Source: Xiphias gladius (taxonomy: Eukaryota; Chordata; Actinopteri; Istiophoriformes; Xiphiidae). Taken from it: DNA of 64,000 bases. Below are positions 57,501 through 64,000 of this stretch, piece by piece; within the stretch, counting starts at the first letter, position 1, and each line of letters begins with the position of its first letter. The notes under the pieces are model-generated. The model did not search any database. It had not been told where the DNA came from and saw only the letters and a list, made by a program, of their open reading frames with translations. A program made the position numbers and the translations under genes. The stretch spans positions 2,710,017 to 2,774,016 of the forward strand of contig NC_053414.1 of the NCBI RefSeq assembly GCF_016859285.1, in the 5' to 3' direction.

Positions 57501-58194
57501 TAACCGATCAGCGGAAAGTGAATCTGCAACAACTCTGATAACCAGTCGTCGTTTCAGTGAATACTTCAGGAACCACTCTCTTTTTCCGGCTTCTCAAACG
57601 AGATGATGTGCTGCTTCTCGCTGTTGTGTGTGACTGTAAATTAAATATATTTGAATTTTAGGCTGTTGGTCGGTCAAAACAAGACATAGGAACGCTTTTA
57701 TTTAACTTTTTTCTAACTACTTCAAAACTAAACGGTTAATCACGGGACCAAACCAGGTAATCAACAGTGAAAACTACCTTGATTTTTTGAAATTTTTAAG
57801 CTTTTATTTTGATCGCCACGCTGCTACATTTCCGTCGTTACTGCTGCGCACCTGACGCACCTCCAGCTAATCGCTAGCCTGCTAACAGACCACAGTGTCT
57901 CTCTACCACTGCACCAGCTAGCATTGAGGCTATTTTCTACCAAACCACGCATCTGAGTTACTTTGTTAGGCTGCGTGAGAGTGCGACACTTAGAATAAGC
58001 ACGAATAACACAACACCTGACCCACAATGTCATAAACCCACGGCCGCAAACGCCTTGCGCTTTTCTGAATTCAGCGCTGCGCTAACGGTGGCTAACGACG
58101 GCTAACAGAGAGCCGCGGCAGCAGACGCTGGATCCAAAAGATCGCGTTTAATAACAGCTTTTTAAAAATGAAGAAAAACATTGGTCCTCACCAT
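42468..58194 (-). CDS. ppp3r1: ppp3r1, calcineurin subunit B (170 aa), six coding exons
   Basis: This is the regulatory, calcium-binding subunit of the protein phosphatase calcineurin (PP2B), which dephosphorylates NFAT and other targets. On the minus strand the coding exons are 58194-58192 (ATG only), 52761-52722, 45595-45419, 44199-44140, 43564-43380 and 42515-42468: 513 nt, 170 aa, the family's usual length. The protein starts [14 protein letters not shown] (Gly2 is the myristoylation site in the family) and has four canonical EF-hand loops: [36 protein letters not shown] and [12 protein letters not shown]. It ends [15 protein letters not shown]. It is nearly identical to mammalian PPP3R1 as I recall it; DFQEF replaces DFKEF. 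It is convergent with etaa1 and in the same direction as cnrip1, as in human 2p14. A possible alternative first exon lies at 45.87 kb. Confidence 0.96.
43205..43320 (-). mobile_element. fragment of the 'cttttagctctgg' dispersed repeat in ppp3r1 intron 5
   Basis: The words gagaccagctggtggagc, ttttagcagctgaagagcca, gatgtttccctcaggagctg and gagaccaaaaccagagctaa are the reverse complement, with few changes, of 54430-54545. Confidence 0.85.
43380..43564 (-). CDS. ppp3r1: ppp3r1 exon 5 (EF-hands 3 and 4)
   Basis: From acceptor ttgacctcag to donor gtaagt; 185 nt. It encodes [53 protein letters not shown] and RISFEEFCA. Confidence 0.98.
44140..44199 (-). CDS. ppp3r1: ppp3r1 exon 4
   Basis: A 60-nt exon between acceptor tttttttggcag and donor gtaagt. 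It encodes [20 protein letters not shown]. Confidence 0.97.
44200..45418 (-). other. ppp3r1 intron 3, no gene seen
   Basis: AT-rich intron with an A-rich run near exon 3 (45340-45372). No exon or clear repeat. Confidence 0.6.
45419..45595 (-). CDS. ppp3r1: ppp3r1 exon 3 (EF-hands 1 and 2)
   Basis: From acceptor ctctcattccag to donor gtaagc; 177 nt, phase 1 at both ends. It encodes [31 protein letters not shown] and [15 protein letters not shown]. Confidence 0.98.
45852..45876 (-). CDS. ppp3r1: possible alternative first coding exon of ppp3r1 (MASRNKKP)
   Basis: On the minus strand, aacaatcATGG (A at -3, G at +4) opens MASRNKKP and is followed by CCA G/gtgagt, a consensus donor in phase 1. 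That is the same phase as exon 2, so splicing to exon 3, 257 bp downstream, would read [19 protein letters not shown] and continue as normal calcineurin B (164 aa). This form would lack Gly2 and so could not be myristoylated. The evidence is the start context, the donor and the phase match. No transcript evidence is available. It could be a chance open frame. Confidence 0.4.
46111..46132. repeat. oligo-A tract (22 nt)
   Basis: An uninterrupted A run in ppp3r1 intron 2. Confidence 0.95.
46342..46936. mobile_element. foldback element with 78-bp inverted arms
   Basis: Arms 46342-46419 and 46859-46936 are reverse complements with one mismatch, starting tgtttctgtaaatactgtga. A second inner pair (17 bp, 46431-46447 and 46786-46802) is also matched. 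The right side carries 45 extra bases between the two pairs. The total is 595 bp with a central 340-bp unique part. There is no coding capacity and no target-site duplication that I can see. It is probably a MITE or foldback transposon. It lies about 470 bp upstream of the possible alternative first exon. Confidence 0.85.
46937..47875. other. ppp3r1 intron 2 sequence, no gene seen
   Basis: No exon-like frames and no recognised repeat in this stretch. Confidence 0.5.
47876..48080. repeat. dispersed repeat shared with 22.19-22.33 kb
   Basis: The blocks atgccggctttgttggg, caagcaaacgtggcaca and ggtcctcttaacggccat occur in the same order as in the copy near 22.2 kb. Confidence 0.7.
48100..52720. 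other. ppp3r1 intron 2, no gene seen
   Basis: Long intronic sequence. It begins with a ttacgactttaatctcgtaa fragment typical of a fish repeat and a gatcgatcgattgatt run near 48230. It is AT-rich at 50200-50400 and 51800-52400. No coding exon is seen. Confidence 0.5.
52722..52761 (-). CDS. ppp3r1: ppp3r1 exon 2
   Basis: A 40-nt exon between acceptor ctctttttcag and donor gtaagt. It encodes [13 protein letters not shown] plus one base of the Phe codon. It is too short to show as an open frame but unmistakable as the calcineurin B amino terminus. Confidence 0.97.
53948..54925. mobile_element. 'cgattaatcg' repeat split by an inserted 'cttttagctctgg' repeat
   Basis: The outer family starts ggggctgcaactaatgatta (53948) and resumes near 54843 with aatgatgaattgattatcaa, ending aataatttcagctctgtaat. 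Between about 54240 and 54840 lies a different repeat (acagagcaacatgatccttc, tcttttagctctggttttgg, gaaacatctggctctttagc, gatatctgaacattgttatt). This is a nested insertion, so the outer copy is older. Confidence 0.7.
54197..54218. repeat. oligo-A tract (22 nt)
   Basis: An uninterrupted A run inside the split cgattaatcg repeat. Confidence 0.9.
56156..58180. other. ppp3r1 intron 1, promoter-proximal part
   Basis: No coding exon. A degraded inverted copy of the cgattaatcg repeat lies at 57.48-57.76 kb (aatagtcgactaacgaatta, gctgttggtcggtcaaaaca). The GCTAGC/gctaac-rich stretch at 57860-58110 adjoins exon 1. Confidence 0.5.
58192..58194 (-). CDS. ppp3r1: ppp3r1 exon 1: start codon at the exon edge
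   Basis: On the minus strand, gcggcaaaATG is followed at once by the strong donor gtgagg, and exon 2 begins GGA AAT GAA. The start codon is therefore the last three bases of exon 1, which I believe is also the arrangement in mammalian PPP3R1. The exon's 5' end is unknown. The region upstream on the minus strand is CpG- and TC-rich. Confidence 0.85.
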
Positions 58195-58640
58195 TTTGCC
58201 GCCGGGGGTCGAACAGCTGCCGGGGGAGTGAGTCGGAGCCGAATGAACGGGTCAGCGGGATTTCTGAATTCTGGTAGTGGCGACACCGACCACCGGCTGT
58301 TCGACTGCACCGTCACTGACAGCGGGGGAGAGATTCACCGCAGCGGCAGCAGAGAGAGCCGCAGAGGGGGAGAGAGAGAGCACCGAGAGCGGTAGTGAGG
58401 AGAGAGAGAGAGAGAGAGGGAGGGAGAGAGAGAGAGAGGGAGGGAGCGAGAGAGCGAGAGAGCGAGGAGGAGGGGGAGGAGGAGGAGGCGGCGATAACCG
58501 AAGCTCGTCTATGGAGGCGAGGACCCTTTTTCACAATAACCGACACTGGATCCTCAAACTGTAACCGCATCAAGGCTGCGTTACCAGCCGGGCTCAGTGG
58601 GCCCGGAGCCCCAGACCCAGGGGGCCCCCAAAGCCCTACT
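58195..58640 (-). promoter_or_regulatory. ppp3r1: ppp3r1 5' UTR/promoter region, CpG- and TC-rich
   Basis: Directly upstream of the start-codon exon on the minus strand the sequence is rich in CpG. It includes a roughly 110-bp purine tract on the + strand (58379-58490, gaga/ggga units), which is a TC tract in the sense of ppp3r1. No TATA box is evident. The transcription start cannot be placed. Confidence 0.55.
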
Positions 58641-58879
58641 CCGTTTATGTCCACGTGTTTTTATTGATCACAAATTTATCGGAAACAGCTGGTCCTTACT
58701 GTAGATCCTCCATCTGGTCTCGTAGGGGGACTCTGTCAAAATCTAGTTTAAAGACTTCGACTGTTTGAGCTCGTTTGTAGAAAAAAATGCGTTTTATCCA
58801 ATTGTTTTAATGGTTTTTTGTCTGTTGAGTAACGAACAGACGGAAAACCTCGGCTACGGTCGTGTTACTCCGCCACCGG

Positions 58880-59220
58880 AGAAGGGTGAGGCTGCAGCCA
58901 ACACGTATTTTCATCATCGATGCATCTGACGGTTATTTTCTCTAATAAGTGATTGATTGCTCGGTATATAAAATATCAGAAAATTGTGACGAAGGCCCGT
59001 CCTTATTCCCTAAAGCCTAAATTAACGAATTCCGCTGGCTTCATTTTGTCTGACCAACAGTAAAGAAAACATTTTTTCAAAGAATGTCGAGTTCACTGTC
59101 GTAGAAAACCGGGAAACTGGCAGATATCCGCCCTTCAGAAGCTGGATCCAGTGAATTTGGGGTATTTTTGCTTTAGAAAGGGACATAAATGGTTCAGAAC
59201 TGATCAAAGTTGGACTGGTT
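58880..59220 (+). mobile_element. diverged copy of the 'cgattaatcg' repeat
   Basis: gaggctgcagccaacacg, aagtgattgattgctcggta, aaaatatcagaaaattgtga, ctgaccaacagtaaagaaaa and cagaagctggatccagtgaa follow the family's order, but with many changes. Confidence 0.6.
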
Positions 59221-59639
59221 ACTACTGGCCGGCTGCTTGCCGGAGGGTAATAGGGGCCCGAAAACCGACCTGGGGCCCCGGGCCCCCTAGGAGGTTATTC
59301 CAGCCCTGGAGCTGGGCCGTGGACGGAGAACTGAACGGACCGACCCGGCAAAGAGGGCGTCCCGGGGCAAGAGCCGCCGTGGAGCCCTGCTGAGTATGAG
59401 GGCGACATGTGCTTCAACGGGTTGTGGTTCGTTCGTCCCTGATCAAGCTGCAGAGTTCCGGAAGCCTCCATTAAAATCAGCGGAGGAATGTGATGCGTTT
59501 ACGGCCGAGAGTGTCCGGTGAAGCTCGTGCGTGCCGGGGGAGGACGGTCTCTTCTTTTTCCTTTCCCAACACAAAGTGTAAGTGAGAAAGTCACGAGATT
59601 ATTTGCCCGGGACAATAAGATGTTTGCTCGGGGAGAGAG

Positions 59640-60200
59640 CAGCGCTAACACTCGATGCTTTAGTCCGGTGACCCGGTCTGGAAAGTGGACTTAACGTCGA
59701 GCGGAGCGGCACGCGCAACATCGGCTTCGCTGCGTGTGAAGGCTTCTCGGGTCCGGACAGAGCGCGGACGTCGGAGGGCTCGCGCTGAGGCGCCTTCACG
59801 CGCAGCCTGCCGACGGATCACAGGAAGAGAGGTCACGTCCGACGTCACCGAGCCTCGAGCGGCGTCTGTGACGTGTGGCGGAAGCTCTGGCCCACGTCAC
59901 TGCGCCTCGGTTTCCTACCGTCGTCCGTCTCAGCACAGAGCGGTTTCTGCCCCGAGGCGGGACGTAGAGTCCGTCCGGGTTTCCTCTGCCCCCCTGTGGG
60001 CCAACCTGTCCTCGCGCTCGCCTAACGGCGGCACGCCATGGCCGTGGAGCAGAACCCCCGGCGGAGGTGGCGGGTTCGCGGCTCTGCGGGTCGCGCCAAC
60101 GGTCGGAGGTTTCAGGCCTCGCAGCTCAAAGTCAAGTCAATTAGACAGAGGGTTCACGCACGTGTCCCCGCGGCATCCGCTCGTTAAGTCTGTACCGTCA
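59640..60200. promoter_or_regulatory. CpG-rich region with CRE-like sites, no gene assigned
   Basis: A dense CpG block with GACGTCAC at 59840-59847, TGACGTG near 59870 and CACGTCAC near 59894, all CRE/ATF-like. It is 1.5-2 kb upstream of ppp3r1 exon 1. An open frame of 179 codons on the + strand here is explained by GC content and resembles no protein I know. It may be part of the ppp3r1 CpG island, an alternative promoter, or the promoter of an unseen non-coding transcript. Confidence 0.4.
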
Positions 60201-60212
60201 CAGAAACGCAGT

Positions 60213-60770
60213 AGTGGAAAGTAACTAAGTACATTTACTCGGGTGCTTTACTTGAGTATTTCCATTTCATGCCGCTTTGTACTTCTACGGTTCAGAGGAG
60301 AATATTGTCCTTTTTTATTTGGCAGCTACAGGTTCAAGTTACTTTATTTCTAGAGTCAAGATGTAACATGGAAAACATTTGATCATCCGATATGATTCAT
60401 TATATAATCGATAATATATATTATAATATGATTAATCGCCGTAGATTAAACTACCGAAGTGTGTAAAATAATAAAAATTATCTCCACCTCGACCAACTCT
60501 AACAGCAAAATGTAACTCACACATTAGGATACGTTAGTAATGAGAATCTATTGATCCAATATGTAATCAATGACTCGGGGCTCGTTTATCTGCCTCGTGT
60601 ACTTTTACTTTTGACACTTGAGGAGCATTTTGCCGGAAACACGTGCTTTAACGATGCGTAGCGTCTTCAATGCAGGACTTACACTTGTAATGGAGTATTT
60701 TTACTGCACGGGGTTGCTCGGACCGAAGTGCTGGTAGTAATAAGTATTTCCTCCGCCAGTGTGAAGTTGG
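60213..60770 (+). mobile_element. full-length-looking copy of the 'actcaagtac' repeat
   Basis: It starts agtagtggaaagtaactaag and continues tacatttactcgggtgcttt, gtatttccatttcatgccgc. It ends cttgtaatggagtattttta and tttcctccgccagtg. Same family as 19.4-21.1 kb. Confidence 0.85.
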
Positions 60771-62055
60771 AATATTCAAGTTCACTTTGAGCCGCAGTTG
60801 TCGCTCCTGGTTCTGTCTATTGGTTTATTCTCGAAGACGCTTTCTGCTCCTCGGTTCGATACCTGACAAATCCGCGAGGTTCAAGCACTGAGACGTCGTA
60901 ACAGAACCAAGTGAACGGATCCGGTTTGGCGAAAGGAATCCAGCACTTCAAGAAAACACAAACCAGCAAAGGGAGAAAAAAGCAGTTAGGACACAAAGCT
61001 GACAGGAAGTGCGGCACTCGCAGCCTGCGATCAGCCCCGTGTCTGGAGACGAGGACAGAAGGTCCGAAAGCTCTGGAACATCTGGGGATGTTCTGAACCG
61101 ACGCCGAGCGCCTCCTACCAACCAGCACCGCGTGTGTGAGTCTGCAGCCCGACGTAGCTTCGTCCTCTGAGCCGCACTGTTGTCCCAGACGTGGGCAGGA
61201 ACCGAGGGGCTCGGAGCCCGGAGCCGCAGGCGGAGGAGACAAACCAACACACCGTTGGTGTGTGTCTGAACGTGAGATGAGCTGACGATAGCAAACATGT
61301 AGAATAACAGCGGCCGCATCCTTCAAAGGAAAAATAAACCGTCATCCTCCTGCAACAGAAGTCTACCTGTTGTCCCTCCTTTCCCACATTTCTGTCTTTC
61401 CTCTTCATCACAGATGTTTACCTGTTGCTGAAGGTCAGTTTCAGCGTGGCAGCTCCGCAAAGTAGCCCTCGTGCTTTTATTCTGAAGGACTCACTGAGCC
61501 CTACATATTCTAATTTGTCTTAAATATAAATATAAATATGTACACACACTCACACACACACATATATATGTATATATATTCTGCTGGGGGACACATCCGA
61601 ACATGAAGTCACGGCATCTGAGACTGGCCAGTTATCCAAGAAACACGGACCAAGCTGTTTAATGGAAGAACAACGGCACCGCTAACGGTGTCTGGTGTTT
61701 TTAGCCAGATTTTTATCTAAATAACACAATACACGACACACGGGAACAGTCCAAACTATTAGCGTGATGTACGCGCTCTCGCGCATCGTCTCTTACTCTC
61801 TCGCCGACACATCCGGTGAAATGCTTGATCCGTCCACAGGTGTCCTCCATCCTGGTCTTCAGCTAACGCCACGCTAGCCGGTGCGCTCAGTCCCTCCCGC
61901 CTTGTGCCGCGGGACATTTAGTTATCGAGGGGTATTGCTCACGGATCTGTTTTTACTAAGGGAACAACTGGATCACTTTGGGAATTACACTAGTTTATTT
62001 TCTAATCCAGAGTGATAAAGGAGCACTGACATGAATTTCAAGTCTGTGCATCAAG
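60771..62055. other. spacer between ppp3r1 and cnrip1, no gene seen
   Basis: GC-moderate sequence without exon-like frames that resemble a protein. A short atatatg/acacac tract lies at 61510-61580. Minus-strand AATAAA words (tttatt at 61476-61481 and 61994-61999) could end cnrip1 transcripts. Confidence 0.45.
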
Positions 62056-62670
62056 CACGGAGATCGGACAGGTGATTAGCCTAGCTTAGCACAAAGACTG
62101 GAAGCAGGGGGAAACTGTTAGCCCAGCTCCGTTAAAAAATGAATAAAAAGACCTTCCTAAAAGCTCCAGGTCTGTCTGATGTCTAAGCCGCATCTGAAAC
62201 AGAAATGTAAAAGGTGATATTGTGGTTTTGGCTGCAGTTAGCGGTGGAGCTATTTGTTGACCAGCAGTTGCTGGGAGGCGTACCTGTCCTGAACTCCTAG
62301 TGGGGGTGCCTGGTTCGAGCTCTGTCTCTACTCTTCAGTCTGCGGACTCTCGGGTGGTTTAATGGCTAGCTTGTTAGCTAACAAGCGATGGACCCGGGCT
62401 AACAGTCTGCCCCAGCCCCCCCGCCCGTAATCCCGTGACTGCATCGCAGAGTAACTGGGGTTTGACGCTAAAAGCGCAGAGAGGCCGTTGTTCCCAGCGG
62501 AGAGAGCAGCTGAGCTCTGAATTCAGCTTCGACCTCCACAGCCGACGCCCGGTGGGACTTTGTGGTTTTCATGATGGTGTAGTTCTAGAAAGCGGATCCG
62601 TCCTGCGCTCTCACTGCATGCTGATGCAGCGATCCCTTTGGGCTAAACTAAGCTAACCACATCCTGGACC
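62056..62670 (+). mobile_element. dispersed repeat ('cttagcacaaagactggaa' family)
   Basis: It contains agcctagcttagcacaaaga, ctggaagcagggggaaactg and ttagcccagctccgttaaaa, then unrelated-looking sequence, and gggctaaactaagctaacc near the end. The family is abundant in fish genomes. The internal limits are uncertain. Confidence 0.55.
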
Positions 62671-62784
62671 TGTCTCTGTACCGGACACGCCGACTTGAAA
62701 TGTATATCAATCTTTTGGGGAAGGTGGCTAACAAGCTGGCAACATGTCGGACTGTTCCTTCAACCCTGTCCACCCCTGCTTTAA

Positions 62785-63099
62785 AGCTACGCTCTGCAAC
62801 TTCTCATGCGGAGCTTCTCTTGGTTCTCGTACCAGCAAACACTTAAAATATGACTAAACTGAAGAGGGGTCCACAGACTGACCAAGCTGTACGCGAGCGC
62901 TCCCTTTGGGAAACACTGCACCTTTGAGCCTTAGATCTTTTCCCTTTTCTGGCCGTTTGGCAAAACGGCCATAAACGTGCCGTGTGCAGCGGACTCGCGT
63001 CTCTGTACCGGGATTCTGAATGTTACCTGTGCTTTTCGAACCCTTCCCCTTTTTGCTGGCATGCGAAGCTGCCAAAGAGCAACGTTGCCGAGTGCAGCT
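62785..63099. mobile_element. piggyBac-like MITE with TTAA target duplication
   Basis: The terminal inverted repeats start AGCTACGCTCTGCAAC (left) and AGCTGCACTCGGCAAC (right, reverse complement): 13 of 16 positions agree. TTAA flanks both ends (62781-62784 and 63100-63103), the target duplication of piggyBac elements. At 315 bp with no transposase it is non-autonomous. It lies 175 bp past the cnrip1 stop codon, probably inside its 3' UTR. Confidence 0.65.
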
Positions 63100-63277
63100 T
63101 TAAAGCAAAACCCTTCTAGAGACCAGCACTGTTGATGAAACAATACAAATACCAGACCCCCGCTGACTTCACGCACGCCTCGAGGAGAAGCCTGTCCTTT
63201 TACTGCGATGCTGATGTTCAAAGGTAGTTCTGGTACGACGGGTGTTCGGTGTGTGGACAGTGTTAGGATGAGCTGAC

Positions 63278-63442
63278 TCAGTTGAACGCCTCCTTGTTGA
63301 TCCACATCAGGGTCCGCGTCTCGTTGGGCTTGCATTCGTACTCGATGTTGCTGAATTTGTTGCCGAACTGGCAGTGCTCCCTCTTGTAGTAGTTGTAGTA
63401 TTTCGCCTGCCAGACCGTCTCGAACGTCCCCGCCTTGTTGAA
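63278..63442 (-). CDS. cnrip1: cnrip1 last exon and stop
   Basis: A 165-nt exon from acceptor ctttctgtccag to TGA, 54 codons plus stop, ending MWINKEAFN. Confidence 0.95.
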   Translation of the reverse strand, partial: FNKAGTFETVWQAKYYNYYKREHCQFGNKFSNIEYECKPNETRTLMWINKEAFN

Positions 63443-63704
63443 CTGGACAGAAAGAGAACCGGTCTGTAGTTAGACACGTAAAAACGCTAAGGCTACGCTG
63501 GCCACCGCCAACCTTCTCCACGTCCACGGCGCCTGGCCGTCGCGACGCCGTTGTCTCACCTCTATGCTGACTTGGACAGGCTGCCGGTCTCCGCTCTTGG
63601 TGTGCGGGACGCCCTCGGTGTCGTACTGGCCGTGGTAAACCACCGAGTCCTCATCTCTGGACTGCTGCTCCAGAGGGAAGACGATGCCTCCGATGTTCAT
63701 GTTG
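63278..63704 (-). CDS. cnrip1: cnrip1, 3' part: two coding exons (63560-63704, 63278-63442)
   Basis: CNRIP1 is a small cytoplasmic protein that binds the C-terminal tail of the CB1 cannabinoid receptor and modulates its signalling. The two exons join in phase 0 and read [46 protein letters not shown], then [37 protein letters not shown] and [17 protein letters not shown]. This matches the second half of human CNRIP1 ([38 protein letters not shown]). The first exon is outside the window. The neighbouring ppp3r1 in the same orientation repeats the human 2p14 layout. The a/b paralogue cannot be decided. Confidence 0.95.
63560..63704 (-). CDS. cnrip1: cnrip1 penultimate exon
   Basis: A 145-nt exon from acceptor cttcctcacag to donor gtgaga. 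It enters with one base of a split codon and ends at a codon boundary (ATA GAG). Confidence 0.94.
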
Positions 63705-64000
63705 CTGTGAGGAAGAGAGAAGGGTGACACTTATTGACGCAGGACCACCGATGACCGCGTTGACCGTGTTAAGTCATGCAACCGCCTTCCCCAATCAGTG
63801 GTAGGCTAAGGGCGTCTTTCATCTGAGTCTCCACCAAGACAGTTCTCTGGAGGCTTCACCACAGACTCTAGACCAAGACTGGATTACCACCTGCTTTGGG
63901 GGCCCCGGTGGCCGAGGGACCCGCAGTGTGTCAATGGATTATTGGTCATTTTATTGATTGGAAACCAGGGAATTGACTCTTTTAAAATAGAATATCAACC
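63705..64000 (-). other. cnrip1 intron 1 (partial)
   Basis: Intronic sequence up to the window edge. It contains a gggggccccggtggcc segment near 63900. No exon is seen. Confidence 0.5.

Noticed and set aside
59685..60224. A 179-codon + strand frame as a gene
   Set aside because: It is Arg/Ser/Pro-rich with no recognisable domain and lies in a CpG-rich block where stop codons are rare by composition.
60817..61326. A 169-codon minus-strand frame
   Set aside because: No protein similarity and no exon signals; treated as chance in GC-moderate spacer DNA.
62290..62330. tRNA-like B box (ctggttcgagctct)
   Set aside because: No matching A box or acceptor stem; it lies within a dispersed repeat.
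62931..63527. A 198-codon minus-strand frame near cnrip1
   Set aside because: It is a shadow reading of the cnrip1 last exon in another frame, running on into 3' UTR and MITE sequence.

Overview
The window is vertebrate nuclear DNA, almost certainly from a teleost and probably a percomorph. Genes are split by GT-AG introns, the third base of codons is mixed, and the non-coding DNA is full of the short interspersed repeats, LINE remnants and microsatellites typical of fish. I recognise four protein-coding genes, in the order and orientation found on human chromosome 2p14: meis1 (+, 3' end only), etaa1 (+, complete), ppp3r1 (-, complete) and cnrip1 (-, 3' part only). The species cannot be named from the sequence, nor can I say which copy (a or b) of each fish duplicate this is.

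Layout: 1-9.5 kb holds the last coding exons of meis1, a TALE homeodomain transcription factor (end of homeodomain helix 3, a linker exon and the exon ending GQWHYM), plus a spliced 3' UTR. About 9.5-33.5 kb is a gene-free interval. It holds a large pyrimidine tract, a degenerate GGTTGGA-rich minisatellite, several copies of dispersed repeats, a broken L2-like LINE (26.9-28.7 kb) and several repeat-poor, AT-rich-core blocks that I flag only as candidate conserved regulatory elements. About 33.5-39.5 kb is etaa1, the RPA-binding activator of ATR kinase, in six coding exons (707 aa predicted). Convergent with it, from 58.2 kb down to about 40.0 kb, is ppp3r1 (calcineurin regulatory subunit B, 170 aa, six coding exons; the first contributes only the ATG). 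59-62 kb is a CpG-rich, repeat-bearing spacer. 62.8-63.7 kb holds the last two exons of cnrip1 (cannabinoid receptor-interacting protein), whose first exon lies beyond the window.

The four genes are not an operon and do not obviously act together. They are neighbours because of old chromosomal synteny. C1D, WDR92 and PNO1, which lie between ETAA1 and PPP3R1 in human, are absent here, so the two genes meet tail to tail.

The observations most worth following are: (1) a possible alternative first coding exon of ppp3r1 that would replace the myristoylated MGNEASYP amino terminus by MASRNKKP, in the right splice phase; (2) a GC-AG intron in meis1; (3) a TG-microsatellite replacing the polypyrimidine tract of the meis1 GQWHYM exon, with an in-frame alternative C terminus reachable if that exon is skipped; (4) a 263-bp inverted repeat with only three mismatches inside ppp3r1 intron 1, and a second foldback in intron 2; (5) a piggyBac-like MITE with TTAA ends just downstream of the cnrip1 stop.
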